Below, one piece after another: positions 40,728 to 48,429 of a stretch of DNA of 64,000 nucleotides. Location of the stretch: the NCBI GenBank assembly GCA_963576725.1, contig OY755241.1, positions 57,905,071 through 57,969,070 on the forward strand, read 5' to 3'. A program made the translations under genes and the position numbers. The notes under the pieces are model-generated. The model was not told where the DNA came from, made no database searches, and saw nothing but the letters and a program-made list of their open reading frames with translations. Each line of letters opens with the position of its first letter. Position 1 is the first letter of the stretch. The DNA is from Azorinus chamasolen. Taxonomy: Eukaryota; Mollusca; Bivalvia; Cardiida; Solecurtidae.

Positions 40728-41057
40728 TTAATTAAATTCAAACGGGTCATATTCTTCTTTCTTTTCCTTTTCGATGGAAGCGACCGCTTTGGTTACGCTT
40801 TGGTTCCGATTAGGTTCCGATTTGGTTACGAAAAAATATAATCCTAATCCGACAACTCCTATTGATATATATAATGGTACGTAATTTGGTTTCTCCTCGT
40901 GTTTCGATTTTTCATCCGAATCATCATCCGAATCTTTCGTTATATTCGAAAGTTCTATTTCTTTTCTTTTTAATTCGGCTTTTAATTTTTTAGCTTCTAC
41001 ACCTTTCTTACCCGCGGCTACTCGTTTCGGGTCTTTAGTTTTTTCTTCGTTATTCAT
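40728..41057 (-). CDS. Small protein with basic N-terminal helix and one membrane segment
   Basis: 109 residues. A Lys/Arg-rich amphipathic helix (residues 5-40, with PKRVAAGKKG) precedes an acidic Ser/Asp stretch (41-55), one membrane helix (about 58-77, YVPLYISIGVVGLGLYFFVT) and an acidic C-terminus. The basic half could touch DNA or nucleoprotein while the helix sits in a membrane. It starts inside the end of the upstream gene (8 bp overlap). Start context ATATAAAAAATG. Function unknown. Confidence 0.78.
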   Translation of the reverse strand: MNNEEKTKDPKRVAAGKKGVEAKKLKAELKRKEIELSNITKDSDDDSDEKSKHEEKPNYVPLYISIGVVGLGLYFFVTKSEPNRNQSVTKAVASIEKEKKEEYDPFEFN

Positions 41058-41622
41058 TTTTTATATCTAAATCTTGATCACTCTTGTCGAATCGAATATG
41101 TTTTACCGTCGTTAACATCGCGGTAAAAGGCGCTAAATACATTCCGTATTTATAATATAGTTCGCAACATGAAGTAGTCAAAGCGTGATTAATAAAAGGA
41201 TCTTCCTCTAAGTCTTGTATTAGTTTAGGAGGATTATCAACGTTAAAATACTTTGAAACGCTCATGACATATAAATTAATAAAAGCATTACCTAACGTTT
41301 TAGTCATACTAGCTCCTAATCTAGCTTCGTATCTACAGTATAGTTTGTTTATTTGTTCTAATGTCATTTCGTCGATATCCGAGAGTTGTAACTCTCTTCC
41401 GAGATATTGTTTACTACTGCCACCGGCTACAATAGCCGATAATCTTTCACGTTTTTTTTCTTCTTCAACATCTTCAACATCTTTTCCAGTTACTTCGGTT
41501 AATAATTCTTCGGCGTTCATTTTATATAATATATTTTTCAATTTAAAATAATTAAATATCACATATCCGACTAATGATAAGACCGTAGTATTTGTTATAA
41601 TTGTTAGTATTTCCAATAGCAT
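41050..41622 (-). CDS. Conserved Polinton protein with N-terminal membrane helix
   Basis: 190 residues. A membrane helix at about 6-26 is followed by a charged linker and a conserved helical domain (YCRYEARLGASMTKTLG at about 105-121, and a HALTTSCCELYYKYGMYLAPFTAML-type region near 145-170, described here only by position). It resembles a family I recall from coral Polintons, with no assigned function. An alternative start at 41520 (residue 35, ATATAAAATG context) would remove the helix. Its first codon follows directly on a GCATTTGCTAAAAGC minisatellite. Overlaps the next gene by 8 bp. Confidence 0.82.
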   Translation of the reverse strand: MLLEILTIITNTTVLSLVGYVIFNYFKLKNILYKMNAEELLTEVTGKDVEDVEEEKKRERLSAIVAGGSSKQYLGRELQLSDIDEMTLEQINKLYCRYEARLGASMTKTLGNAFINLYVMSVSKYFNVDNPPKLIQDLEEDPFINHALTTSCCELYYKYGMYLAPFTAMLTTVKHIRFDKSDQDLDIKNE

Positions 41623-41935
41623 TTTTTAGCAAATGCTTTTTAGCAAATGCTTTAATGCTTTTAGCAAATGCTTTAATGCTTTTAGCAAATGCTTAATGCT
41701 TTTAGCAAATGCTTAATGCTTTTAGCAAATGCTTTAATGCTTTTAGCAAATGCTTTTAGCAAATGCTTTAATGCTTTTAGCAAATGCTTGATGCTTTTAG
41801 CAAATGCTTTTAGCAAATGCTTAATGCTTTTAGCAAATGCTTTAATGCTTTTAGCAAATGCTTAATGCTTTTAGCAAATGCTTTAATGCTTTTAGCAAAT
41901 GCTTTTAGCAAATGCTTAATGCTTTTAGCAAATGC
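41623..41935. repeat. Minisatellite GCATTTGCTAAAAGC inside the late gene block
   Basis: About 310 bp of 14-20 bp units, on the - strand GCATTTGCTAAAAGC with or without ATTAA spacers. It lies between the ATPase stop and the start of the 190-residue gene, where neighbouring genes have spacers of only 1-20 bp. The unit resembles the start region it adjoins (GCATTTGCTAAAAAATGCT), so it may have grown by slippage from that start site. Confidence 0.95.
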
Positions 41936-42564
41936 TTAATCGACTAACCAATAATTCGTAGGTTGATCCGTTATCAATATTAATTTACGATGCTTCTTTT
42001 TTTTTAGTTCTTCTTTAATTCTTTGACGTTCTTCCATAGTAGGAATAACGTCATTTTCTCTTAGACAATTTTCGAAACTGTCTCTATCTTTCATGTAGAA
42101 CATACAAACCCATTTAGTTTGTTCTCTCAGATCTTTTAATACGGAATTGTATCTCTGAGATATAACCCATACCGATTGTTCCGCGTGCCTACCGGAAAAA
42201 GCTAATTCCGAAAGCATGTCCTTTTTTTAGTTAATTCTTTCGTAGCGCTACAATCGTCAATAACGTATAACGTCGAATAACCGGCGTATTTATTAAAGAA
42301 CATTCTTAATAATTCTTGTAGTTTCTCTTCTTCATTAACGATAGGATTAACGATTATTATATTTTTTGTTTTAGGTTTCCTGACATCTCCGATCCACTCA
42401 CGATTTTTATAAGCTTTATTCCATAGAATAGTAGGACACAATATAACTATGTATTCGAATATTTTATAATATTCATTTTCTAGAAGATCGAGTACGAACT
42501 CCGTCTTCCCGCATCCCGTTTGACCGCATATAATCGCCGAATGAGGAAATTTCGGTAGCTCCAT
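41936..42564 (-). pseudogene. FtsK/HerA-type DNA-packaging ATPase, frame broken
   Basis: The N-terminal part (42564 to about 42220) has Walker A GQTGCGKT (14-21) and Walker B TLYVIDD (98-104). The C-terminal part, in the next frame (from 42217 down to 41936), carries SVWVISQRYNSVLKDLREQ, the expected sensor/Arg-finger region of Polinton and NCLDV packaging ATPases. The frames meet at a run of seven A (- strand; around 42222-42228), so a one-base loss, sequencing error or slippage explains the split. The enzyme would pump element DNA into capsids. It sits directly downstream of the major capsid gene, the usual order. Start context TATTAAAAAATG. Confidence 0.88.
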
Positions 42565-42574
42565 TTTTTAATAA

Positions 42575-43840
42575 TTAATAATTAACTTCTTTAAATCTTC
42601 CATCTTCAAAATAAATTTGCGCGTCTTGTATAACGAATAGATAAAGGTTTATTAATTCGTCTTCTCCTCCTTCTTTCGTTATTTGTATCGTAATTCCTTC
42701 GGAGGCATTCTCAATTCGCCTTCCCGAACCGTGTAGAGAGTTATCATCCGTTGCGCGTAAATCGAGCCATAACGCGTAATTACTGGTAAGATATTTTTCA
42801 ATTGTAGTATTAGTGAAGACCGTATCTTTTAAAACGGAATTCGTTATTTTATTTCGTTTAGAATTCATAGCAAAAAATTTATTTATTTCGTCCCATTGTT
42901 GATAAGCTTTCATTCCTTGACTGTATAGTTGATTAGGAACTCCTTCTATCGTAATCTCTACTTTCGTTATTTTAGGATTGAAATAAGTTTCGGTGTTCGT
43001 TCTTTCGGGATCCTCGAATAACATAAGGACCCCTTTCATACTTCTAGCCGGAACATTTAAATTAATGTTCCATAAAGTATCTGACTTATTTTTCGTTATC
43101 TTCCTATGTCTTAGTATTCTATCGTACAAAATAACCATTTTACCGGAAACTTGTTGTCTTATTTGTCTAGATAATTCGGTGTCGGAAACCATATCGAATT
43201 CTAAACAAATATTACTTATTTTATAACTCGCATCTTTATCCGTCGAGTTAATAACTTTATTATAATCGTTGAAAGTAAGTTCGTATTCGAGTCTATCGCC
43301 GAGACCGGACTGATAAAATGGCATATGCGTTTCTAATAGTTCGAAGTCTAACGGAATACAAAATCTATTTTTATACGCGTCCGCTATAGCTTCGTCTTCT
43401 TTGTCCGCACCAGCATTTCCCGCTCCAACTCTGTGTTTTAACATGTTTACTTTACCAAGACCTTGATAAGCCATGTTCGCGCGTTCGGTAGGCGTTTTCC
43501 ATAAATCGACGTAACAATGATAAATATCGCTATCATCGATTGACATAACTTCATTTCCGCTTATACGAATGGTAGTTTTTTTAATTATTGATCTTCCTAC
43601 ATTTTGATATATAGTAGAATTTACGTCCGTAGATTTAATTTCTATTTCGAAAGCTAATCTAACCGTTCCGGGTACTATAACGTCGTTACTACTTAGATTA
43701 GGGAATCTCACTAATAACTGTTGATTCTGATCGATAGTAGAAGGATTATTAGTTATTACGACGCTCTGTCTAATCCCTTTTACGCCTCTCGGTTCCCTCA
43801 TTTTTCTGTAAGGATTTAATTTTTCGCCGTAGGAAGACAT
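42575..43840 (-). CDS. Probable major capsid protein (double jelly-roll)
   Basis: 421 residues, beta-rich, no membrane segment. Two similar halves are suggested: 20-215 (with IRISGNEV, CIPLDFELLETHMPFYQSG and LEYELTFNDYN) and 225-421 (with VPARSMKGVLMLFEDPER, ALWLDLRATDD, GSGRRIENASEG). I recall homologues of this length in coral and mollusc Polintons next to the packaging ATPase. The double-jelly-roll assignment follows from length, beta pattern, gene order and known biology of the group, not from an alignment. Expected role: forms the pseudohexameric capsomers. Start context CCTTAAAAATG; intact. Confidence 0.72.
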   Translation of the reverse strand: MSSYGEKLNPYRKMREPRGVKGIRQSVVITNNPSTIDQNQQLLVRFPNLSSNDVIVPGTVRLAFEIEIKSTDVNSTIYQNVGRSIIKKTTIRISGNEVMSIDDSDIYHCYVDLWKTPTERANMAYQGLGKVNMLKHRVGAGNAGADKEDEAIADAYKNRFCIPLDFELLETHMPFYQSGLGDRLEYELTFNDYNKVINSTDKDASYKISNICLEFDMVSDTELSRQIRQQVSGKMVILYDRILRHRKITKNKSDTLWNINLNVPARSMKGVLMLFEDPERTNTETYFNPKITKVEITIEGVPNQLYSQGMKAYQQWDEINKFFAMNSKRNKITNSVLKDTVFTNTTIEKYLTSNYALWLDLRATDDNSLHGSGRRIENASEGITIQITKEGGEDELINLYLFVIQDAQIYFEDGRFKEVNY

Positions 43841-43857
43841 TTTTAAGGGGTTTTTTT

Positions 43858-44475
43858 TTAGTACGATAATTCTATTATCATTGACGCAACCGTATTAACG
43901 CACGAAGGATTATCTATTTTAGAAACGAAATTGATTACGTCGAGAGGTTCAATCTGTAACGGTATAGCGAAACGTGCCGCGGCGCTCGGAAAAATACCCA
44001 AAGACACGCCATATTTCGGTTGTTCAATTCCATTAATAGATACCGCAATGGCTACATTATCATTGTCCGTTCTTTTACTAGATAACCCTAACCCCATTAT
44101 CAAACCGGTTCTTCCCGTCACGTAACCGACCCCTTCTTCTCTACCGGCATTACCGAAACTAAATACTTTTCCATCCTTTAATGAACCCTTACTTTCGGCG
44201 CATATGCTTATCGTCTTCTTAGTACTAATACTATCCCTCAATTTATTAATTTCTTCTTTCCTTTCTAAATTATCGGCGTGTTGTCTATTAGATAACTGCG
44301 GAACTACGCCCCTAAATTGATTAATTTCTTCTTTCAGCGCTAAATTATCGGCGTGTTGTCTATTAGATAACTGAGGAACTAAAACGTGCCTCACATGATT
44401 ATTTTTTCTTTCAAGTTCTGAATTATTAGAACTAACACCTTTATATATTATTTTTTTAGTTCCAAATATACTCAT
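43858..44475 (-). CDS. Fibre-like protein: repeated coiled stalk plus beta-rich head
   Basis: 205 residues, starting at the ATG in CCTTAAAAATG (44475); an in-frame ATG 11 codons upstream lies within the previous gene and is less likely. Residues about 25-80 contain a duplicated 28-residue unit (VPQLSNRQHADNL followed by KEEIN), predicted helical. Residues about 85-205 form a beta-rich, Gly-rich domain (FSFGNAGREEGVGYVTGRTG, then GLSSKRTDNDNVAIAVSING, ending in hydrophobic strands), like the small trimeric jelly-roll heads of viral fibres. A spike role is inference. It lies between capsid candidates with a 2 bp gap upstream. Confidence 0.72.
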   Translation of the reverse strand: MSIFGTKKIIYKGVSSNNSELERKNNHVRHVLVPQLSNRQHADNLALKEEINQFRGVVPQLSNRQHADNLERKEEINKLRDSISTKKTISICAESKGSLKDGKVFSFGNAGREEGVGYVTGRTGLIMGLGLSSKRTDNDNVAIAVSINGIEQPKYGVSLGIFPSAAARFAIPLQIEPLDVINFVSKIDNPSCVNTVASMIIELSY

Positions 44476-44477
44476 TT

Positions 44478-45125
44478 TTAAGGATAATCTTTTAACTCTA
44501 AAACGCAATTAACCGGTAGACGATTAACTATTTTATTATTATTTTCGTCCCTTATTTCTAAATTTAATTCTGTTATAGCGTCATTAATTAAACTTTTATA
44601 TTCCGGATGTTCGAATCTAATCGTAGTTATATCTCCGAATTCTTTATTTTCTACGGGAATAACCGCTAACAAGGTACTAGGATTACCGTCTAGAAAATTA
44701 TTATAAGTACTAACTTGTTCCAAATGAACGTACAACGATTTATATATAGCTAAATCTATATTCTTATTACCTATGTTTACATTATTAGCTGTAAATCTAG
44801 ATTTATCAAATCCTAACATAGAGTTCAAATTTTTACTTAATCTCAAATCTCTAGTAGTAATTAACGACGCTATTCCGTTAATTTCGTTAACAGTTAAGGT
44901 AATATTATAATTTTTAAAAAAATCCGATAATTGTTGAAAACTATAATAACCATCTGGAATATGCGTAGCTCTATCGCCAACCATTTGAAAAAATTCGAAA
45001 GAGATATTATACCAACCTACACCGTACGTAATACTTTTCAATCCGATACATTTATTTCCATTTCTATTATCTATATATTGTTGTAAGTTAATAGTTTTAT
45101 CAATATTAGAAATTGTATGATGCAT
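44478..45125 (-). CDS. Conserved Polinton protein, minor capsid candidate
   Basis: 215 residues, beta-rich, no membrane helix. Features: GVGWYNISFEFF (35-46), GYYSFQQLSDFFKNY (58-72), a serial strand pattern to the C-terminus with FGDITTIRFEHPEYKSL (163-179) and LNLEIRDENN (187-196). The C-terminal strands resemble the end of jelly-roll capsid proteins. Polintons normally encode a penton (single jelly-roll) protein near the major capsid gene; this is the best candidate by size and position, but the adjacent fibre-like protein is an alternative. Its start codon is 16 bp from that of the divergent gene at 45142. Confidence 0.65.
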   Translation of the reverse strand: MHHTISNIDKTINLQQYIDNRNGNKCIGLKSITYGVGWYNISFEFFQMVGDRATHIPDGYYSFQQLSDFFKNYNITLTVNEINGIASLITTRDLRLSKNLNSMLGFDKSRFTANNVNIGNKNIDLAIYKSLYVHLEQVSTYNNFLDGNPSTLLAVIPVENKEFGDITTIRFEHPEYKSLINDAITELNLEIRDENNNKIVNRLPVNCVLELKDYP

Positions 45126-45144
45126 TTTTTATGTTTAAAAAATG
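45123..45144. promoter_or_regulatory. Divergent start codons within one 22 bp palindrome
   Basis: CATTTTTTA-TGTT-TAAAAAATG: the two CAT/ATG ends are the start codons of the genes at 44478-45125 (-) and 45142-46383 (+). This leaves no room for separate upstream promoters, so control elements must overlap the start codons, or transcripts must begin further away and run antisense across the neighbour. Confidence 0.8.
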
Positions 45145-46383
45145 TCAATCCCAAAAGAATTTAAATTTAATCCGAAAGTATCTTATAAATCTGGAGCCTC
45201 TTATAAACTTAAAAATATAAACATTATTAAACAAGATATGTACGTTAATAAAGATGAAAGTTTTCCAGTAATTTTTCCAGATATATTTCAAAAATATCAA
45301 AATCCTACTTTACATTCGAACCATCCTTGGAATACTTGGTTAAATTCTCCTTTCGATTGGTGGCAATGTCAATTAAATTTTGCCGTTTGGTGCGCGACTT
45401 CCGGTTGCGGCGTAAGTTACGAAGATCATTTAGAAAAAACTACCGATCTAACAAAAACGGTTTATACTTTTCACGTTTATTACTGTATCTCGAGAATAAT
45501 AAAAGAATTACAATGTCCAATTCCTACGGATCCAGCATTCTGTTATTATAGTAATCAATACGATAAATCCGCGTATCAAAAATTATGTAACGAGTTTAAA
45601 ATTTCTCCTCATACGGATTGGAGACAGAAATTAGATAGAGGAGGTTGTCACGGTCTCGGTACGTACAGTCAATACTTTAAACCCGATGGCTCATACAGAG
45701 CTAGTCATTTAAGCGATGGACCGTTCTTTAGCGTTAACGATTCGATAACTCACACTAGAAATATTAGTAACGCCTGGACTACTTTTTTATTAGATAAATC
45801 TAACGGATTTACTCATACTGGATTAGTTAGAATAAACGAAAGTATTAGAATATTCGTATGGGCTTTACTAGGATCTCAAAGTCAAACTAGAGTAGAAATT
45901 TTAAAGGTAGGAACCGGTTTTGACGCTCAAAAACAATTCTTAGCAAATATACAGGATGCTGTCAATAGTCCGATAGATTTACCGAGTCAGATTTCGAGAT
46001 ACGAAAATGTTTTAAAATATGCGAGAAGTAAAGTTAATTACAGTTACGGACTCGGTCTTTATATGTCTCCGAGCGATATGATTTTACAAATAGGAACTAT
46101 TGTCGGATATAATAATGAAATTGTAGTATCAACCGAAGAACAAGTTTTAGGAATTAATGATGACGTTAATTCGATAAATAAATCTCCTTCTAACGTAATA
46201 AATGGAACAAAAACTAAAAAATCTCCTATTATTCATATTAAAAAACCTGAACCTAAACCTAAACTAGAACCTGAACCCGAACCTGAAGTAAACCCGAAGG
46301 TATCCGAACACGAAGATAATAAAACGGCAATAATAGTAGGAAGTATAGCGGTAGGTCTTACGGTTTTATTTATTTATCGTTGA
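45142..46383 (+). CDS. Conserved membrane-anchored Polinton protein of unknown function
   Basis: 413 residues. A conserved region, SPFDWWQCQLNFAVWCATSG, lies at 69-88, with several Cys and Trp; a further conserved block is DAQKQFLANIQDAV near 265-280, followed by YARSKVNYSYGLGLYMSP at about 300. A Pro/Glu/Lys-rich spacer (about 368-390) leads to a C-terminal membrane helix (395-412) ending in Tyr-Arg. I recall homologues in coral Polintons. The large ectodomain, spacer and tail anchor would suit a virion surface or membrane protein, but this is inference. It is the only gene of the right half on the + strand. Its last 14 bp overlap the end of the opposing gene. Confidence 0.82.
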   Translation: MSIPKEFKFNPKVSYKSGASYKLKNINIIKQDMYVNKDESFPVIFPDIFQKYQNPTLHSNHPWNTWLNSPFDWWQCQLNFAVWCATSGCGVSYEDHLEKTTDLTKTVYTFHVYYCISRIIKELQCPIPTDPAFCYYSNQYDKSAYQKLCNEFKISPHTDWRQKLDRGGCHGLGTYSQYFKPDGSYRASHLSDGPFFSVNDSITHTRNISNAWTTFLLDKSNGFTHTGLVRINESIRIFVWALLGSQSQTRVEILKVGTGFDAQKQFLANIQDAVNSPIDLPSQISRYENVLKYARSKVNYSYGLGLYMSPSDMILQIGTIVGYNNEIVVSTEEQVLGINDDVNSINKSPSNVINGTKTKKSPIIHIKKPEPKPKLEPEPEPEVNPKVSEHEDNKTAIIVGSIAVGLTVLFIYR

Positions 46384-47701
46384 GATACTCTTTTGCCGCC
46401 GTAAATAATAATCCGATAACTAAAACTAATAAAACCCATAGATTATTAGCGAGCCAATTAACTACTTTACCGGTTGTAGATAACAACCAAGATACTATAG
46501 CCCCTATTATTCCGGGTAATGCAGCTGCCGCTTTACCGGCTAATTTAGCTAATAATTTTCCTATATTAGCTAATTGTTTTTTTATCCAATCTTTAACGCC
46601 GTCGCCTTTTGACGGTGGCGTAGATCCTCCTCCGCTGATAGCACCACCTCCACCGGGTATAACGGCTTCTACGATAACACCGATAATCATACCGAATGCG
46701 GTTAAAATACTAACTATCGTAATTCCTTGTTCCCTAAATAAAGTTTTTATTTTTTCGGCTAATGTCGTGTCTTCTCTTAATACTTTACGTATAGTTTCTT
46801 TTATTCTATTTAATTGACTTCTTAATCTTTCTTTATCGGTATTAATTATTTCTAGTAATCCATCTCTAGTAGTTTCTAAATCATTTATTCGTTGTTTTAT
46901 TTCTTTTATTTTATTTTCATCATTTCTTTCTTTAGCTTTTTTTAATTCTTCTCCTTGTTCTTTTAAATATTTTTCCGTATCATTAAGTCTCGATAAAGAT
47001 AGCGCAATCTGATCTTTAACTTTTGTCACAACTTCAATAAGAGAATCATATTCTCTCTTAGGTATATTATATACCTGTTCTAATTCATTAATTACTAGTT
47101 CTGAATTGTCAAAATTTGTTTCAACGGTATCTGTTAAATCTCGTATGTCTTGTTCGGAAGAAAGATCTTGCATCGGAATTTCTTCGGGTCGAATTTTATT
47201 ATTTGCATCAATTAGTTGTTTTAATTCCTTTCTACCCTTTCTAACTCTAGTACTATGAGGATCATAATCTTCTACTCCTAAAACGTGTCTAATAAAATCA
47301 ACACCATATTTCCCTTGAAGTGTGTCAAATGAATAAAAATTCATTATAGCATCAGGGTTTGTACCATTGTAAAATGATAGGGGGTATTTTATATTATTAT
47401 CATCCACACCAAACAAAGGTCTTCCATATTCATCGGGTGTTATATACAATTTGATATTCCTATTATTTAGTGGTTCTTGATTTCTATCATAAAATTGCTT
47501 TAAACATTTATTTAACAAAGAATGAGTTTCTCTTTCCCCGTCTGGTCCTGATAGATTATCTAATTCATTATATTGAGTATTCAACGTACGTTGAAATTGT
47601 CTTTCATGATCAATAAAAGATGTTTCTTCTTCTTCATCTTCATGATCATAATCATCTTTATCAAACATAGGATTTTCAAAATCATATCCGCCTTCAGCCA
47701 T
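46370..47701 (-). CDS. Large coiled-coil protein with hydrophobic C-terminus
   Basis: 443 residues. Very acidic N-terminus (1-35), a middle domain (80-145) with YITPDEYGRPLFGVDD, a long coiled coil (about 205-310, rich in Lys, Glu and Leu), a hydrophobic segment (327-349), a Gly-rich hinge (350-360, GGGGAISGGG), an amphipathic basic helix (370-392), and two further hydrophobic segments (394-410 and 421-435). The Gly hinge between membrane-active segments resembles membrane-penetration or fusion modules, but I recognise no specific family. The C-terminal half is conserved in related elements as I recall them. Start context GAATAAAAATG. Confidence 0.8.
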   Translation of the reverse strand: MAEGGYDFENPMFDKDDYDHEDEEEETSFIDHERQFQRTLNTQYNELDNLSGPDGERETHSLLNKCLKQFYDRNQEPLNNRNIKLYITPDEYGRPLFGVDDNNIKYPLSFYNGTNPDAIMNFYSFDTLQGKYGVDFIRHVLGVEDYDPHSTRVRKGRKELKQLIDANNKIRPEEIPMQDLSSEQDIRDLTDTVETNFDNSELVINELEQVYNIPKREYDSLIEVVTKVKDQIALSLSRLNDTEKYLKEQGEELKKAKERNDENKIKEIKQRINDLETTRDGLLEIINTDKERLRSQLNRIKETIRKVLREDTTLAEKIKTLFREQGITIVSILTAFGMIIGVIVEAVIPGGGGAISGGGSTPPSKGDGVKDWIKKQLANIGKLLAKLAGKAAAALPGIIGAIVSWLLSTTGKVVNWLANNLWVLLVLVIGLLFTAAKEYLNDK

Positions 47702-47780
47702 TTTTATTCGGAATAAATTGGTGGGGGATTTTCATATCTATAATTATAATTAGTGATATAATTATTATTAATTGTATAAA

Positions 47781-48392
47781 TTATTCCTTTTTTAAACTGT
47801 TTTGTATACTGTTCATCGCTTCTTCCCTTCCTTTTTTTATTAATTTTTTTTTTTCCTCATCGGTTATTATTTCATTTTTATCTACTTTTTTAATTGATCT
47901 TATTTCTTCTTTTAGTTTAGTATATTTTTCCATTTCTACTAAAACTGTTCTAAATTCTTCAGGAGATATAGTTCCATCTCTTAAAGATTTAGATATAATA
48001 TCTCTAATACTATTAAGTTTACTTTCAGCGGCTATTAAAATGTTACAATGTTTTTCCGTTTTTGTCATTAGTTTTCTTCTTATTAATTTAACGCACATAC
48101 CTGTTCCACCGCATACGGCAGCGGCTATTTGTACCGGTATTAAAATTGGAATAGCTATTCCTATTCCGGCTAAAATAACTCCTGTAGATATTAAACCGGT
48201 ATCTACTCCGTCCGTAATGTTAATTCCTCTTTTATATTTTTTTCTTAAAGATTTTCTAGTATCTCTTTCGTTAATTAAAATCTTTTCAATTTCTGATATT
48301 TTAGTTAATCTATAATTTTGACCGTTTTCTACGGAAAGATCGGGATATATATCGGAATGGTTCGGATCGCAAGGCGCCGTAGGTTGCTTCAT
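47781..48392 (-). CDS. Conserved Polinton protein with a long hydrophobic hairpin
   Basis: 203 residues. Polar N-terminus, a helical segment with RDTRKSLRKKYKRG (44-57), a long hydrophobic stretch rich in Ile, Gly and Ala (about 64-98) able to cross a membrane twice, then a charged helical tail (105-203) with DGTISPEEFRTVLVEMEKY. First gene of the - strand block, starting about 40 bp inside the right terminal repeat. Start context CCTTTAAAAATG. The unrelated 47702-47780 spacer is AT-rich with no gene. Function unknown; a related family occurs in coral Polintons as I recall. Confidence 0.8.
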   Translation of the reverse strand: MKQPTAPCDPNHSDIYPDLSVENGQNYRLTKISEIEKILINERDTRKSLRKKYKRGINITDGVDTGLISTGVILAGIGIAIPILIPVQIAAAVCGGTGMCVKLIRRKLMTKTEKHCNILIAAESKLNSIRDIISKSLRDGTISPEEFRTVLVEMEKYTKLKEEIRSIKKVDKNEIITDEEKKKLIKKGREEAMNSIQNSLKKE

Positions 48393-48429
48393 TTTTAAAG
48401 GTATTTTTTTTAATTAATCGGGGGGACAT

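Noticed and set aside
42222..42228. Programmed -1 frameshift site in the ATPase
   Set aside because: The A7 run does not fit the classic slippery heptamer in frame, and a one-base loss is simpler; kept only as a question among the findings.
46380..46817. 145-codon + strand frame
   Set aside because: Antisense shadow of the 443-residue gene, whose frame has coiled-coil and membrane features.
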